DNA of 64,000 bases from Sphingobacterium wenxiniae (GTDB lineage Bacteria > Bacteroidota > Bacteroidia > Sphingobacteriales > Sphingobacteriaceae): assembly GCF_900116225.1 (NCBI RefSeq), contig NZ_FOZZ01000007.1, forward strand, positions 186,001 through 250,000. Direction: 5' to 3'. The notes beneath the pieces were generated by a model. It made no database searches. It worked only from the letters and a program-made list of their open reading frames with translations, and was not told the DNA's origin. Below are positions 1-8,805 of the stretch, piece after piece. The translations under genes were made by a program, and so were the position numbers. The first letter of the stretch is position 1. Each line of letters begins with the position of its first letter.

Positions 1-578
1 GGGAAATAATCATCATATACTTCACCTATTGTTTCAGAAGTAATATCCCCTGCTTCTGTTGTGATAACTGGAATATTTCCCCATAACCGTACCATATCAA
101 AAAGAACCATAGCACGGAAGATCTTAGCTTCTGCTTTCAACTGTTGGCGCTCAGCTGTAGACAACGTATTATCTGCAACATCATCAATATTTACTATCAA
201 GCGGTTAGCCCGCGCCACATCTTCCATATAACGATTCCAGTCACGACTTAAAACAGAGTTGGAGCCTTCAATTGCATTATTTTCAAACGGCAAAACCTCT
301 GCTCCAGTCGTCCCTGCGTAAGCATTATCTGCATGCACATCAGCAATCAATAACAAATCCATGTACCAATGCTCTTGTCTATCACGCATCTGGTTATAAA
401 GCGTGGTCATATGACTTAGCACAGCAGCCTTATCTTTAAAAGCCACGTATTCCCCTTCTTCATTTACACCCTCCGTCACATCAGAGTATGTATCTAAAGG
501 ATCTTTATCTAAGGAACAACTGAACAACACTGCCAAACTGCACAGCATTGCGGTTGTATATATTATATATCTTTTCAT
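1..578 (-). CDS. SusD/RagB-family outer-membrane lipoprotein, 3' part cut off by window edge
   Basis: The reading frame starts at ATG 578 and runs off the left edge, leaving about 192 residues. The start is a lipoprotein signal peptide ending in an LFSC-type lipobox (MKRYIIYTTAML then CSLAVLFSCS), followed by the helical N-terminal part of SusD/RagB proteins (YMDLLLIADVHADNAY, then RQQLKAEAKIFRAMVLFDMVR, a typical TPR-like SusD helix pair). SusD proteins are surface lipoproteins that cap a SusC transporter and bind the glycan. The gene begins 18 nt after the stop of the SusC gene upstream, so the two form a susCD operon. The substrate cannot be told from this fragment. Confidence 0.9.
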   Translation of the reverse strand, partial: MKRYIIYTTAMLCSLAVLFSCSLDKDPLDTYSDVTEGVNEEGEYVAFKDKAAVLSHMTTLYNQMRDRQEHWYMDLLLIADVHADNAYAGTTGAEVLPFENNAIEGSNSVLSRDWNRYMEDVARANRLIVNIDDVADNTLSTAERQQLKAEAKIFRAMVLFDMVRLWGNIPVITTEAGDITSETIGEVYDDYF

Positions 579-596
579 GATCTTCACTTTATCTGT

Positions 597-3569
597 TTAA
601 AACTCAAGACTTAACCCAACAACAAACGAACGACTCTGCGGATAGGTTCCCCAATCGATCCCTTGCACAGCACCATTTCCTCCCCATTGGTTGACTTCTG
701 GATCTAAGCCCGTATATTTTGTCAACGTTAGGATATTGCTGACCGACACGAAAGGTTGCAACTTGCGTACACCAATACGAGACAAGCTACTCGTAGGAAT
801 ATCGTAAGACAAGGAAACATTCTTTAATCGCAAGAAGCTTCCATCTTCTACAAAATAGGTAGAGTTCTTTATGTCAAATCCTGCTTTTGGAATAAACGTT
901 TCTTGTCCGGGCACACGCCATCTTTCCAAGACACGTGTAGATTGGTTCCTACCACTATACATGCCTTCCGTTTCGATACGCGAGGCATTAAAGATGTCGT
1001 TGCCGTAAGAACCTTGAAGGAATACGCTCAGGTTAAAACCTTTGTAGCTAAAGTTATTCGTCATACCGAATATAAAATCTGGATTAGGGTCACCGATATA
1101 TGTTCTATCGGAAGACGAAATCTTACCGTCATTATTCAAATCACGATAATTCAGTTCACCAGTCTCTGGATTCACACCATCACTGATATAGCCAAAGAAA
1201 CCACCTAAAGACCGTCCCGGTTCGTTGCGTACCACATCTTCATTGACTACCTCAGAAGTGCGTGCCGTGTTATAGATTTTCTGCAATTCCAGTTTCTCTA
1301 AACGGTTGCGGTTGAAAGAAATATTGAAATCCGTAGACCATTGTAATACCTTCTCAATATTCTTACTGTTTACATTGACCTCAAATCCGCGATTGCTCAT
1401 CTCGCCTTCATTACGCACAATGTTGTTAGCCGCAGCAGCTCCTGCAGGCAGGCTAACATACATCAGCATATCACGCGTATATTTATGGTAGTAATCCAAG
1501 TTTACGTTCAAACGATTGTTGAAAGCCGAAAAATCGAGTCCGATATTTGTCTGTCTTGTTGTTTCCCAGCGCAAGTCAGGTGTTCTTAGATTCGCTTGGG
1601 TAATCGTCGGCAACGCATTTTCCTGTCCTGTGACGAACCACTGTATCCGATTGATGTTATAGCGTTGCAAATAGGCATAATCACCTACACCAGATTGGTT
1701 CCCGGTCTCACCCCAACCACCGCGGATTTTCAAATCGTTTAGCCATGACACATCCGAAAGGAAATCTTCAGCAGACAAACGCCAAGCGGCCGATACAGAA
1801 GGGAAAATTCCCCAACGATGATCCGGGTGCAATTTAGAAGAACCATCCGCACGTAAATTAGCTGTAACCAAATATTTACTGTCAAAATTATAGGAAGCAC
1901 GACCAAAATAAGACATAATAGCCCACTGAGATGCTCCCGAACCTGTACCTGTCCAAGAAATTTTGTTCGCGGCATTTAAAGTTTCTATCAGGTCATTTCT
2001 ATAATGCGAACCGTTTATCCAGCTATTGTGATAATCAGAGCTGGTATACGAAGTACCGCCCATCACCTCCAGATTATGTAGACCAAACGATTCATTGTAA
2101 GTCAAGACATTATCAAAAGTGATAACTGTATTTGTATTTCGGTTATCCGAACCTTCGCCATATTGATTTCTACCCCAGGAAGTGGACAATGGATCCAAGA
2201 AAGTTGTTGACACTGCATTTCTTCTGTCCAATGCGAATGAAGTCTTAAAATTCAGTGATGGCAAAAATTGGACTGTTGCACTTCCCGCGCCCACCAATCT
2301 GTTTTCTCTGTTTTTATTATTCTGCGTACGAGCCATGTTTTCCAATGGGCTGGTAATATTTACTCCATAAAAATTAGAATAAAATTGCCCTGGATTAGCC
2401 TCGTCCCAGATTGGCGCATAACTTGGTGTGTTGATGACAGACAATACCACACCGCCACGGTTAGCGCCTTGACCAGTAATAATACCATTCCCGTTGTAAT
2501 CCGAATAAGAGAAATTCGCGTTGACCCTTAACCAATCACGAACCTTGTTCTCGACATTTGCTCTAAAGTTATAGCGCTTGTAGAAAGAGGTGTTGATAAT
2601 ACCTTTTTCGTTCAGGTAACCTCCAGATAGAAAATACCTCAACTTCTCTGTTCCATCGGAAATGGACACCTGATAGTTCTGCAATTGGCCTGTTTTAAAA
2701 GTTTCGTCAAACCAATTGGTCTTGTCTGTTAATCCCGCAGGCAGGTTTACCAAGCCGATTTCATCTTGTAGTTCTTTGTATTGTTGTGCATTTAAGGACG
2801 CTATCTCACTGGTAATACGGTTTTGAGTAGTCTGTACATTGAAAGCAATTTTTGCATCGCCAACTTTCCCTTGTTTAGTCGTAATCAAGACCACACCATT
2901 CGCCGCACGTGAACCGTAAATTGCAGCCGACGAAGCATCTTTCAATACTTGCATATCCGCAATATCATTAGGAGAAAGGAAATTCAGGTTATCAACAGGT
3001 ACACCATCGACCACATACAAAGGATCATTACTTCCGTTGAATGAAGTCGTACCACGGATACGGATAGAGGTTTCTCCACCCGGTGCGCCGTTGGGCTGTA
3101 TTACGGAAACACCAGCTGCTCGCCCTTGAATCAACTGACCTGCCGATACGATAGGGCGCTCGTTCATATCTTCCACCGAAACCGAGGAAATAGCCGTGGT
3201 TACATCCTTACGTTTCACTGAACCGTACCCGATTACCACCACATCTTCCAACGTAGACGACGAGGATGTCAACTGAAAATGTAAAGAGCTTCCATCAGCA
3301 ACTAAGCGTTGACTATCGTAACCGATAAACGTAGCGATAATGGTGGCATTCTTAGCCACTTGCTGTAAAGTAAAACTTCCGTCGACAGCAGACGAAGTAC
3401 TCTGGGACGTACCCAATACAGTAATTGTTGCTCCCGATACGGGTTCATTCGTTTGTGCATCTGTTATCCTCCCTGTCACGGTGATGCTTTCTTGTGCAAA
3501 AACATTGACTTGCAAAAGAAGCATGACAAGAAATATAAGATGCCGCATCATTTTTGTAGAAAATGCCAT
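597..3569 (-). CDS. SusC/RagA-family TonB-linked outer-membrane receptor
   Basis: A 990-residue TonB-dependent transporter. Residues 1-25 are a signal peptide ending in NVFAQ. Residues about 28-112 form a carboxypeptidase-regulatory-like beta-sandwich (VTGRITDAQTNEPVSGATI), followed by a TonB-box-like segment EDVVVIGYG, the plug domain (IQGRAAGVSV, IRIRGTTSF, PLYVVDGVP, VLKDASSAAIYGSRAANGV) and the 22-strand barrel, ending in an aromatic residue (LSLEF) as usual for barrel insertion. It is the first gene of a susCD pair with the SusD fragment downstream. A DUF6377 regulator lies just upstream on the same strand and may control it; no ECF sigma or anti-sigma gene is present. The family is certain. 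The transported ligand is unknown. Confidence 0.95.
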   Translation of the reverse strand: MAFSTKMMRHLIFLVMLLLQVNVFAQESITVTGRITDAQTNEPVSGATITVLGTSQSTSSAVDGSFTLQQVAKNATIIATFIGYDSQRLVADGSSLHFQLTSSSSTLEDVVVIGYGSVKRKDVTTAISSVSVEDMNERPIVSAGQLIQGRAAGVSVIQPNGAPGGETSIRIRGTTSFNGSNDPLYVVDGVPVDNLNFLSPNDIADMQVLKDASSAAIYGSRAANGVVLITTKQGKVGDAKIAFNVQTTQNRITSEIASLNAQQYKELQDEIGLVNLPAGLTDKTNWFDETFKTGQLQNYQVSISDGTEKLRYFLSGGYLNEKGIINTSFYKRYNFRANVENKVRDWLRVNANFSYSDYNGNGIITGQGANRGGVVLSVINTPSYAPIWDEANPGQFYSNFYGVNITSPLENMARTQNNKNRENRLVGAGSATVQFLPSLNFKTSFALDRRNAVSTTFLDPLSTSWGRNQYGEGSDNRNTNTVITFDNVLTYNESFGLHNLEVMGGTSYTSSDYHNSWINGSHYRNDLIETLNAANKISWTGTGSGASQWAIMSYFGRASYNFDSKYLVTANLRADGSSKLHPDHRWGIFPSVSAAWRLSAEDFLSDVSWLNDLKIRGGWGETGNQSGVGDYAYLQRYNINRIQWFVTGQENALPTITQANLRTPDLRWETTRQTNIGLDFSAFNNRLNVNLDYYHKYTRDMLMYVSLPAGAAAANNIVRNEGEMSNRGFEVNVNSKNIEKVLQWSTDFNISFNRNRLEKLELQKIYNTARTSEVVNEDVVRNEPGRSLGGFFGYISDGVNPETGELNYRDLNNDGKISSSDRTYIGDPNPDFIFGMTNNFSYKGFNLSVFLQGSYGNDIFNASRIETEGMYSGRNQSTRVLERWRVPGQETFIPKAGFDIKNSTYFVEDGSFLRLKNVSLSYDIPTSSLSRIGVRKLQPFVSVSNILTLTKYTGLDPEVNQWGGNGAVQGIDWGTYPQSRSFVVGLSLEF

Positions 3570-3687
3570 AGGTCTTATAATTTAATTTATCAAAATGGAT
3601 TATAATCGCAGAACCTCCCTCTAAGGCTCTGAAACAAAATTAGGTAAGACAACTTCCCTACAAAAGCTTTTTGCCTTGCGGCAAATG

Positions 3688-3695
3688 CAAAAGTA
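3688..3695 (-). promoter_or_regulatory. -7 element of the susC promoter
   Basis: On the minus strand the sequence reads TACTTTTG, a perfect match to the Bacteroidota -7 consensus TAnnTTTG, about 118 nt before the susC start. I see no convincing TTTG at the usual -33 distance. The resulting leader contains two palindromic words (TTGCCGCAAGGCAA and CAAAAAGCTTTTG), which could fold. Confidence 0.4.
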
Positions 3696-3776
3696 ACATC
3701 AAACCAATTTCAATAATTTGATTATCAGAAACATATCAAAATTAAACTGGAGGTAAAAAGTAACTAATCCTAAGAC

Positions 3777-5397
3777 TTAAAAGGTACGAATTTCACCAAT
3801 GGTTTTAATCTTTTCGTCAAATTCATCCTTGGAACCGGCAACTCTGCTCCGCACTTTTACACGATAATTATATACTGTGCGCAAAGAGTAACGTAAGAAA
3901 CCAGCAATCTTCGCGGAGTCAGTAATTCCCAAACGTATCAATGCAAAAATGCGCAATTCAGTATTCAACAACTCGCCTTGCTTCAAATCAATCTGCTCTT
4001 CGGGTTTTAGCAGATTATTAAAGTCCCTGATGAAATAAGGATAGAGATTCAGAAAAATCATATCAAAATTCCGATACAGATCATCCAACTCTTGCTTCAC
4101 AATTGTTTGAGATTTCAGCATACGACTAATCTCGTCAAACTGTTTGTTAGAAAATTTCTTGAACAGAATTTTCCGGTACTCATCGATCTTATCGATATAA
4201 TTCGAGCATATATCAAAAAATTGGGCTATATATTCTTCTTTAATATGATTAGATTCAGACAGCGCCGTATTCACTTCCAGCAACTGGTTATTCAGCTTAG
4301 TCAACTCTTCGTTGGCTGTACGAAGTTCTGTTCGTGCTCGTTGCAGCTTTTTAAGCCGCACATAAAGGGTAAACAGAGCAAAAAGCAGCAATAAACTTAG
4401 GGTACTGATAATAATAAGATTTTTTTGTAAAGCCTTTTTTTGTGCGGTTTCCTTCTCTTGAAAAGCGGCATTGATAATAGAGAAAAAAGATGAGTTCTCT
4501 ATAGTGCGATAACGCACATTACTGAACACCGCATCGTCTATAGTCTCTTGAATCAATGCATAAGCCTGGTCGATATCACCTTTCTCATAATAACAAAGCG
4601 CCAAACTTTGCAACGAGGCATTATCCTTGACCATATTTTTAATATCGGCTATCGCAGAAATAGTAAAATAATACAGTTGCTTATCTAGATCGTTTTTGTT
4701 CTTGTAAACGATACCCAAAAAATAGGCAACAAGGGCACGTTCTGCATGACTATCATCTATGCTATCTAACAGCTCCGTCAGGATTGTCTCTGCTTCATCA
4801 GTTTCGTAGTTGTAAAGCTTCTTGGTGGCTAAAGCGATTCGATACCGTTGCGAAGAAGTATCTAATGAAGATAACAGCGAATCCCGATAATCTTCACTTC
4901 GCTTATAATATTCGATATCATTACTACTTTGCCCATAATGACTATTGAAGGCAGAATAAGTCTCGAAGTAATGTGGCAGTAAAGTTTTGTCCAAAAGATT
5001 TGGCTGAAGGCGGGCAAGAATAGTTGCTGATTCAATATGTTTACCCGCAGAGGAATAGAATTTAGAAAGATAAATATCCGATTGTTGTACAACAAAGTTG
5101 TCTTGCAACTGTTCGCCCAAAATACGATATCGCTGCACATAGACTATCGCCGAATCAATCTGGTATTTTTCATAGTGTTGAACAAGCCGCAATAAGATAT
5201 TTTTTTTCTCAGTAGCTGAAGCTGTAGTGCGCCATTTATTTTTTAAGCTCGCTATCTCATTCAACTTGGCACGTTCAATTTCCCCCTTTTTCATAAGCAG
5301 GATATGAAGCTCCCGTTCCAAAGAGTCTAACGTTGCTGCTTTAACGTGAAAAAACGACAGCAATAATATAAATATGTAAAAAATAGACCTATACAAC
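3777..5397 (-). CDS. DUF6377-type membrane regulator with TPR-like sensor, coiled coil and C-terminal HTH
   Basis: About 539 residues from a TTG start at 5397. That TTG lies directly after the TAA of the S4 gene (5398-5400), has a good Shine-Dalgarno (GGGAG) about 9 nt upstream, and begins exactly at a signal peptide (YRSIFYIFILLLSFFHVKAA). An upstream extension of the frame would overlap the S4 gene and bury the signal peptide. Domain order: periplasmic helical TPR-like repeats (about residues 25-320), one membrane span (LIIISTLSLLLLFALFTLYV), a coiled coil (RTELRTANEELTKLNNQLLE), and a C-terminal domain ending in a LuxR-like helix-turn-helix (TELRIFALIRLGITDSAKIA). This matches DUF6377 proteins of Bacteroidota. 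Its place just upstream of susCD suggests it controls that operon; this is inferred, not shown. Confidence 0.8.
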
Positions 5398-5805
5398 TTA
5401 ATCGTCTCCCTCTTCCCACAAATCCGATTGCAGGTCGTCGATTTCCCTACGATCTTTTTTTGTTGGTCGCCCCGTTCCCCTATCACGCTTCAATACCGGC
5501 GCATGGAAAACCGATTTAAAGCCATATGTCTCTTCTACTGGGGTTTGATCTTCGTAAAACTGCACTGCCGTTTTCGCGTCCACCCTTCTTTCCAGCAAAC
5601 CTATCACATGGATAACCTTACGCTCTATACCTTTCTGCACGGAATAAGTCTCCCCTACTTTCACGACATACGAAGGTTTGACATTCTGTCCATTGAGTTT
5701 AACACGTCCCGCCTTGCAAGCCTCCGTAGCCAAACTGCGGGTCTTGAAGATACGGATGGCCCACAAATATTTATCTATCCTTAATTTCTCTATTTCTCCA
5801 GCCAT
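5398..5805 (-). CDS. S4-domain RNA-binding protein, Hsp15 (HslR) family
   Basis: About 135 residues from ATG 5805 (MAGEIEKLRIDKYLWAIR); a TTG two codons upstream is less likely. Residues 8-70 are an S4 RNA-binding domain with the characteristic RIDKYLWAIRIFKTRSLA and KAGRVKLNG motifs, followed by a basic tail (LKRDRGTGRPTKKDRR). Family members such as E. coli Hsp15 bind free 50S subunits carrying nascent chains. The next gene starts with a TTG immediately after this stop codon, so the two are probably translated from one transcript. A TACTTTTG box at 5809-5816 on the minus strand would put transcription at or next to the ATG, so a very short or leaderless message is possible. Confidence 0.85.
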   Translation of the reverse strand: MAGEIEKLRIDKYLWAIRIFKTRSLATEACKAGRVKLNGQNVKPSYVVKVGETYSVQKGIERKVIHVIGLLERRVDAKTAVQFYEDQTPVEETYGFKSVFHAPVLKRDRGTGRPTKKDRREIDDLQSDLWEEGDD

Positions 5806-5886
5806 ATACAAAAGTAATCGAAATGACCCAAATTTGAAGAAGCTTTCGCTGTCTTTCCATAAAAATTTACAATATTTGCATTAATC

Positions 5887-5914
5887 TAATGCGTGTTTAA
5901 GCGCATTATTTTTT
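5887..5914 (+). terminator. Terminator-like hairpin in the dapD leader
   Basis: TAATGCG (5887-5893) and CGCATTA (5902-5908) form a 7-bp stem with an 8-nt loop, followed by a run of T. It lies 27 nt before the dapD start, and no plus-strand gene precedes it within view. It could end transcripts leaking from elsewhere or act as a leader element for dapD. Confidence 0.5.
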
Positions 5915-5941
5915 TAAGAATTTATACTTTTTAATCAGCAA

Positions 5942-6763
5942 ATGGAATTGCAAAACATTCAGAAATTAATTGAAGAAGCCTGGGAAAACAGAGACCTTCT
6001 AACAGAAAAGGAATATTTTGAGACTATACAAGGCGTAATAGCTAAACTTGATACCGGAGAACTTCGCGTGGCCGAACCTATTGGTAATCGTTGGCATGTA
6101 AACGACTGGATAAAAAAAGCGGTGATTTTATATTTCCCAATCCGTGATATGAAAGAGATTGACAACGGACCATTCGTCTACCACGATAAAATGAAATTGA
6201 AGACGAACTATAAGCAACAAGGTGTTCGTGTAGTTCCAGGTGCTTCGGCTCGTTACGGCGCTTACTTAGCAAAAGGTGTAATCATGATGCCTTCTTATGT
6301 AAACATTGGTGCCTATGTAGATGAAGGCACTATGGTGGACACTTGGGCAACAGTAGGTTCATGTGCACAAATCGGCAAGCATGTTCACTTGAGCGGTGGT
6401 GTCGGTATCGGCGGTGTATTAGAACCTGTACAGGCAGCTCCTGTCATCATCGAGGACAACGTTTTTGTAGGCTCCAGAGCAATTGTAGTAGAAGGGATAC
6501 GTGTAGAAACAGAGGCTGTACTGGGTGCAAATGTGGTATTGACTGCATCTACTAAAATCATCGATGTATCAGGTGATGAACCTGTAGAATATAAAGGTTA
6601 TGTCCCTGCTCGCTCTGTGGTTATTCCTGGTTCTTACACCAAGAAATTTCCAGCTGGAGAATATCAGGTGCCATGTGCTTTAATCATTGGCAAGCGTAAG
6701 GAGTCTACGGATAAAAAGACCTCTTTGAACGATGCTTTGCGTGAGCATAATGTAGCAGTATAG
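5942..6763 (+). CDS. dapD: 2,3,4,5-tetrahydropyridine-2,6-dicarboxylate N-succinyltransferase
   Basis: A 273-residue protein of the normal DapD length. It transfers succinyl from succinyl-CoA to tetrahydrodipicolinate in the succinylase branch of lysine and diaminopimelate synthesis, in the cytoplasm. The N-terminal third is helical (MELQNIQKLIEEAWENRD); from about residue 100 come hexapeptide repeats of a left-handed beta helix (GVIMMPSYVNIGAYVDEGTM, GSCAQIGKHVHLSGGVGIGG, IIEDNVFVGSRAIVVEGI), then the family C-terminus with GSYTKKFPAGEYQVPCALI. The start ATG 5942 is directly preceded by an AT-rich leader with a terminator-like hairpin. It is divergent from the S4 gene and followed by unrelated housekeeping genes on the same strand. 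Confidence 0.97.
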   Translation: MELQNIQKLIEEAWENRDLLTEKEYFETIQGVIAKLDTGELRVAEPIGNRWHVNDWIKKAVILYFPIRDMKEIDNGPFVYHDKMKLKTNYKQQGVRVVPGASARYGAYLAKGVIMMPSYVNIGAYVDEGTMVDTWATVGSCAQIGKHVHLSGGVGIGGVLEPVQAAPVIIEDNVFVGSRAIVVEGIRVETEAVLGANVVLTASTKIIDVSGDEPVEYKGYVPARSVVIPGSYTKKFPAGEYQVPCALIIGKRKESTDKKTSLNDALREHNVAV

Positions 6764-6765
6764 CC

Positions 6766-6826
6766 ATAAGCAATAGATTATAGGCTTTAAGCTTATAGCC
6801 TATTGCTTATAGCCTAAAGCTTAAAG
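6766..6826. repeat. Heptamer array (CTTATAG/CCTAAAG words) with inverted arm
   Basis: From 6785 the spacer divides cleanly into six 7-nt words: CTTTAAG, CTTATAG, CCTATTG, CTTATAG, CCTAAAG, CTTAAAG. Upstream, ATAAGCAATAG (6766-6776) is the exact reverse complement of CTATTGCTTAT (6800-6810), so the array can also fold. It fills nearly the whole gap between dapD and the next gene. Confidence 0.75.
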
Positions 6827-6831
6827 CTAAA

Positions 6832-7404
6832 ATGAACATAGACAGAGAAGATATCAATAGGGCCTTGGAAACGCTGAAAAGCGGAGGCCTTATTCTATAC
6901 CCTACAGATACGATATGGGGCATAGGCTGTGATGCAACCAATGAAGCTGCTGTGGAGAAGATATTTGTCCTGAAGGGTCGTGATAAATCCAAAAGTATGA
7001 TTGTTCTACTCCACAACGACAACCAGCTGATGAGCTATGCCAATGACATTCCTGAAGTTGCCTATGAGCTTATTGAATACACCGAAAACCCATTAACCAT
7101 TGTTTATTCCAACGCCAAGAATCTGGCTAAGAATATCCTTGCGGAAGATGGTTCTATAGGCATCCGCATTGTTAAGCATCCTTTCTGCGAACAGTTGCTG
7201 CAACGCTTCCGTAAACCCATTGTTTCGACCTCTGCCAATATTAGTGGACAGTCTTCACCAAAGGGATTTGCAGACATTGATGACAGTATCAAAGAAACTG
7301 TAGATTATGTGGTATCATACGGCCAGGAGTTAAAAGGAAACGGGAAGTCTTCCACGGTACTGCGATTAGATCCCAGCGGTAAAATTGAATTTTTACGTAA
7401 ATAA
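6832..7404 (+). CDS. L-threonylcarbamoyladenylate synthase (Sua5/YciO/YrdC family)
   Basis: A 190-residue single-domain YrdC protein. The family makes threonylcarbamoyl-AMP from threonine, bicarbonate and ATP for the t6A37 modification of ANN-decoding tRNAs. Family motifs: LKSGGLILYPTDTIWGIGCD at residues 15-34, KGRDKSKSMIVLL at about 48-60, NPLTIVYS, and PIVSTSANISGQ near residue 135, where the nucleotide-binding SxN motif lies. It lacks the extra C-terminal domain of Sua5, so it is of the short YrdC/YciO type. Paralogues (YciO) of unclear role share these motifs, so the exact enzyme activity is likely but not certain. Confidence 0.88.
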   Translation: MNIDREDINRALETLKSGGLILYPTDTIWGIGCDATNEAAVEKIFVLKGRDKSKSMIVLLHNDNQLMSYANDIPEVAYELIEYTENPLTIVYSNAKNLAKNILAEDGSIGIRIVKHPFCEQLLQRFRKPIVSTSANISGQSSPKGFADIDDSIKETVDYVVSYGQELKGNGKSSTVLRLDPSGKIEFLRK

Positions 7405-7415
7405 CAACATATATC

Positions 7416-7892
7416 ATGAGAAAATTAATCACGCTTTTGGTTGTTGCCATCGCCAGCTTTCAAATCAGCTTGGCACAGCAGGCCATTGAACCTGCAAAAG
7501 CCGGTGTTCAGTATGGTAAAAAAATTGATGCGAAAGAGGCCATCAGTGTAGCTGCTTTAGAGCAAAAACTGAGAAAAGACAGTGCTTTTGAAGGAAAAAT
7601 CGAAGGTGAAGTTGTCGAGGTATGCAAGAAAAAAGGTTGTTTTCTAACCTTGAAACGTGACAAAGGTGAATCCGTTATGGTGCGTTTTACGGACTACGCT
7701 TATTTTGTTCCCGCTGATATCGTTGGCAAAAAAGTAGCCGTGGAAGGTAAAGCCAAAATGAAAGAAACATCTGTTGAATGGTTACAACACTACGCCGAAG
7801 ACAAAGGTGCTTCCAAAGAAGAAATCGCCAAAATCACAAAACCAAAAACCGATATCAGCATCGTTGCTGACGGCGTACTGGTGTTGAAATAA
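7416..7892 (+). CDS. Secreted DUF4920 protein
   Basis: 158 residues with a clear signal peptide (MRKLITLLVVAIASFQISLA) and a mature domain typical of DUF4920: EGKIEGEVVEVCKKKGCFLTL, then VMVRFTDYAYFVPADIVGKK and VAVEGKAKMKETSVEWLQH. The family has an OB-like beta fold and is found in the Bacteroidota periplasm; its function is unknown. The CKKKGC pair (residues about 71-76) could bind metal or form a disulfide. It lies 11 nt after the YrdC gene, so co-transcription is likely, and is followed by a hairpin. Confidence 0.85.
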   Translation: MRKLITLLVVAIASFQISLAQQAIEPAKAGVQYGKKIDAKEAISVAALEQKLRKDSAFEGKIEGEVVEVCKKKGCFLTLKRDKGESVMVRFTDYAYFVPADIVGKKVAVEGKAKMKETSVEWLQHYAEDKGASKEEIAKITKPKTDISIVADGVLVLK

Positions 7893-7897
7893 TTTCT

Positions 7898-7927
7898 TTT
7901 AGCCCACGGCTTACACTGTGGGCTAAA
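7898..7927 (+). terminator. Perfect hairpin after the DUF4920 gene
   Basis: TTTAGCCCAC (7898-7907) pairs perfectly with GTGGGCTAAA (7918-7927) around a 10-nt loop. It lacks a strong 3' T-run, so it may be a weak terminator or a message-end stabiliser. Confidence 0.6.
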
Positions 7928-7953
7928 GGAAACTATTATTTTACCTATTATTA

Positions 7954-8793
7954 ATGAACAAACTGCGCACACATGCTACCCAAAGTATCAATGCTAAAGG
8001 TAAATTAATCACCTTTGATAAGCCGTTGGTCATGGGGATTTTAAACGTCACACCAGATTCCTTCTTTGATGGCGGTCAACACAACGAAGTAGATCAAGCC
8101 CTTGCCAAAGCGGTAAATATGATTGCTGAAGGTGCCGATATTATTGACATCGGAGCCTACTCCTCTCGACCTGGCGCACAGGAAATTGACAAAACAGAAG
8201 AGTTGCAACGTGCAATACCAGTCATTGAAGGCCTCAAAACACAGTTTCCCAATACACTTTTATCCATCGATACCTTTCGCGCATCTGTTGCCGAAGCTGC
8301 GGTCAAAGCAGGAGCGGATATTATCAACGATATTTCCGGTGGAGGACTTGATCCAGATATGTTTGACACCGTAGCTAAACTGCAAGTACCATATATCCTG
8401 ATGCACATGCGCGGAACACCAGAAACTATGCAAGAACTGACGGACTACGAGGATGTAGTGGAAGATGTAGCATGTTATTTTGGCGAAAAAATTAGCGTAT
8501 TACGCACTTTGGGGGTTAAAGATATTATCTTGGATCCCGGTTATGGTTTTGCTAAGACCATCGAACAAAACCATGAACTCCTACATCGGGTAGATGAACT
8601 GCACTATTGGGGATTACCTATTTTGGGCGGCATATCCAGAAAATCAATGATCTATAGAAAACTGGACATCACTCCTCAGGAAGCCCTAAATGGTACAATA
8701 GCGTTGAATACGCTACTCCTTTCCAAAGGCGTACAGCTACTACGGGTACATGATGTAGCAGAAGCCAAACAATTGATTGACTTACTTTTTTAA
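7954..8793 (+). CDS. folP: Dihydropteroate synthase
   Basis: 279 residues, the normal size. The enzyme condenses p-aminobenzoate with 6-hydroxymethyl-dihydropterin pyrophosphate to dihydropteroate in folate synthesis and is the sulfonamide target. Both signatures are present: VMGILNVTPDSFFDGG (about residues 26-41) and the pterin-binding segments IDIGAYSSRPGA, LSIDTFRASVAEAAVKAGAD and INDISGGGLD. Further motifs are ILDPGYGFAKT and GGISRKSMIYR near the C-terminus. The TIM-barrel core is intact. It ends 12 nt before brnQ. Confidence 0.97.
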   Translation: MNKLRTHATQSINAKGKLITFDKPLVMGILNVTPDSFFDGGQHNEVDQALAKAVNMIAEGADIIDIGAYSSRPGAQEIDKTEELQRAIPVIEGLKTQFPNTLLSIDTFRASVAEAAVKAGADIINDISGGGLDPDMFDTVAKLQVPYILMHMRGTPETMQELTDYEDVVEDVACYFGEKISVLRTLGVKDIILDPGYGFAKTIEQNHELLHRVDELHYWGLPILGGISRKSMIYRKLDITPQEALNGTIALNTLLLSKGVQLLRVHDVAEAKQLIDLLF

Positions 8794-8805
8794 CCTATCA
8801 AAATT

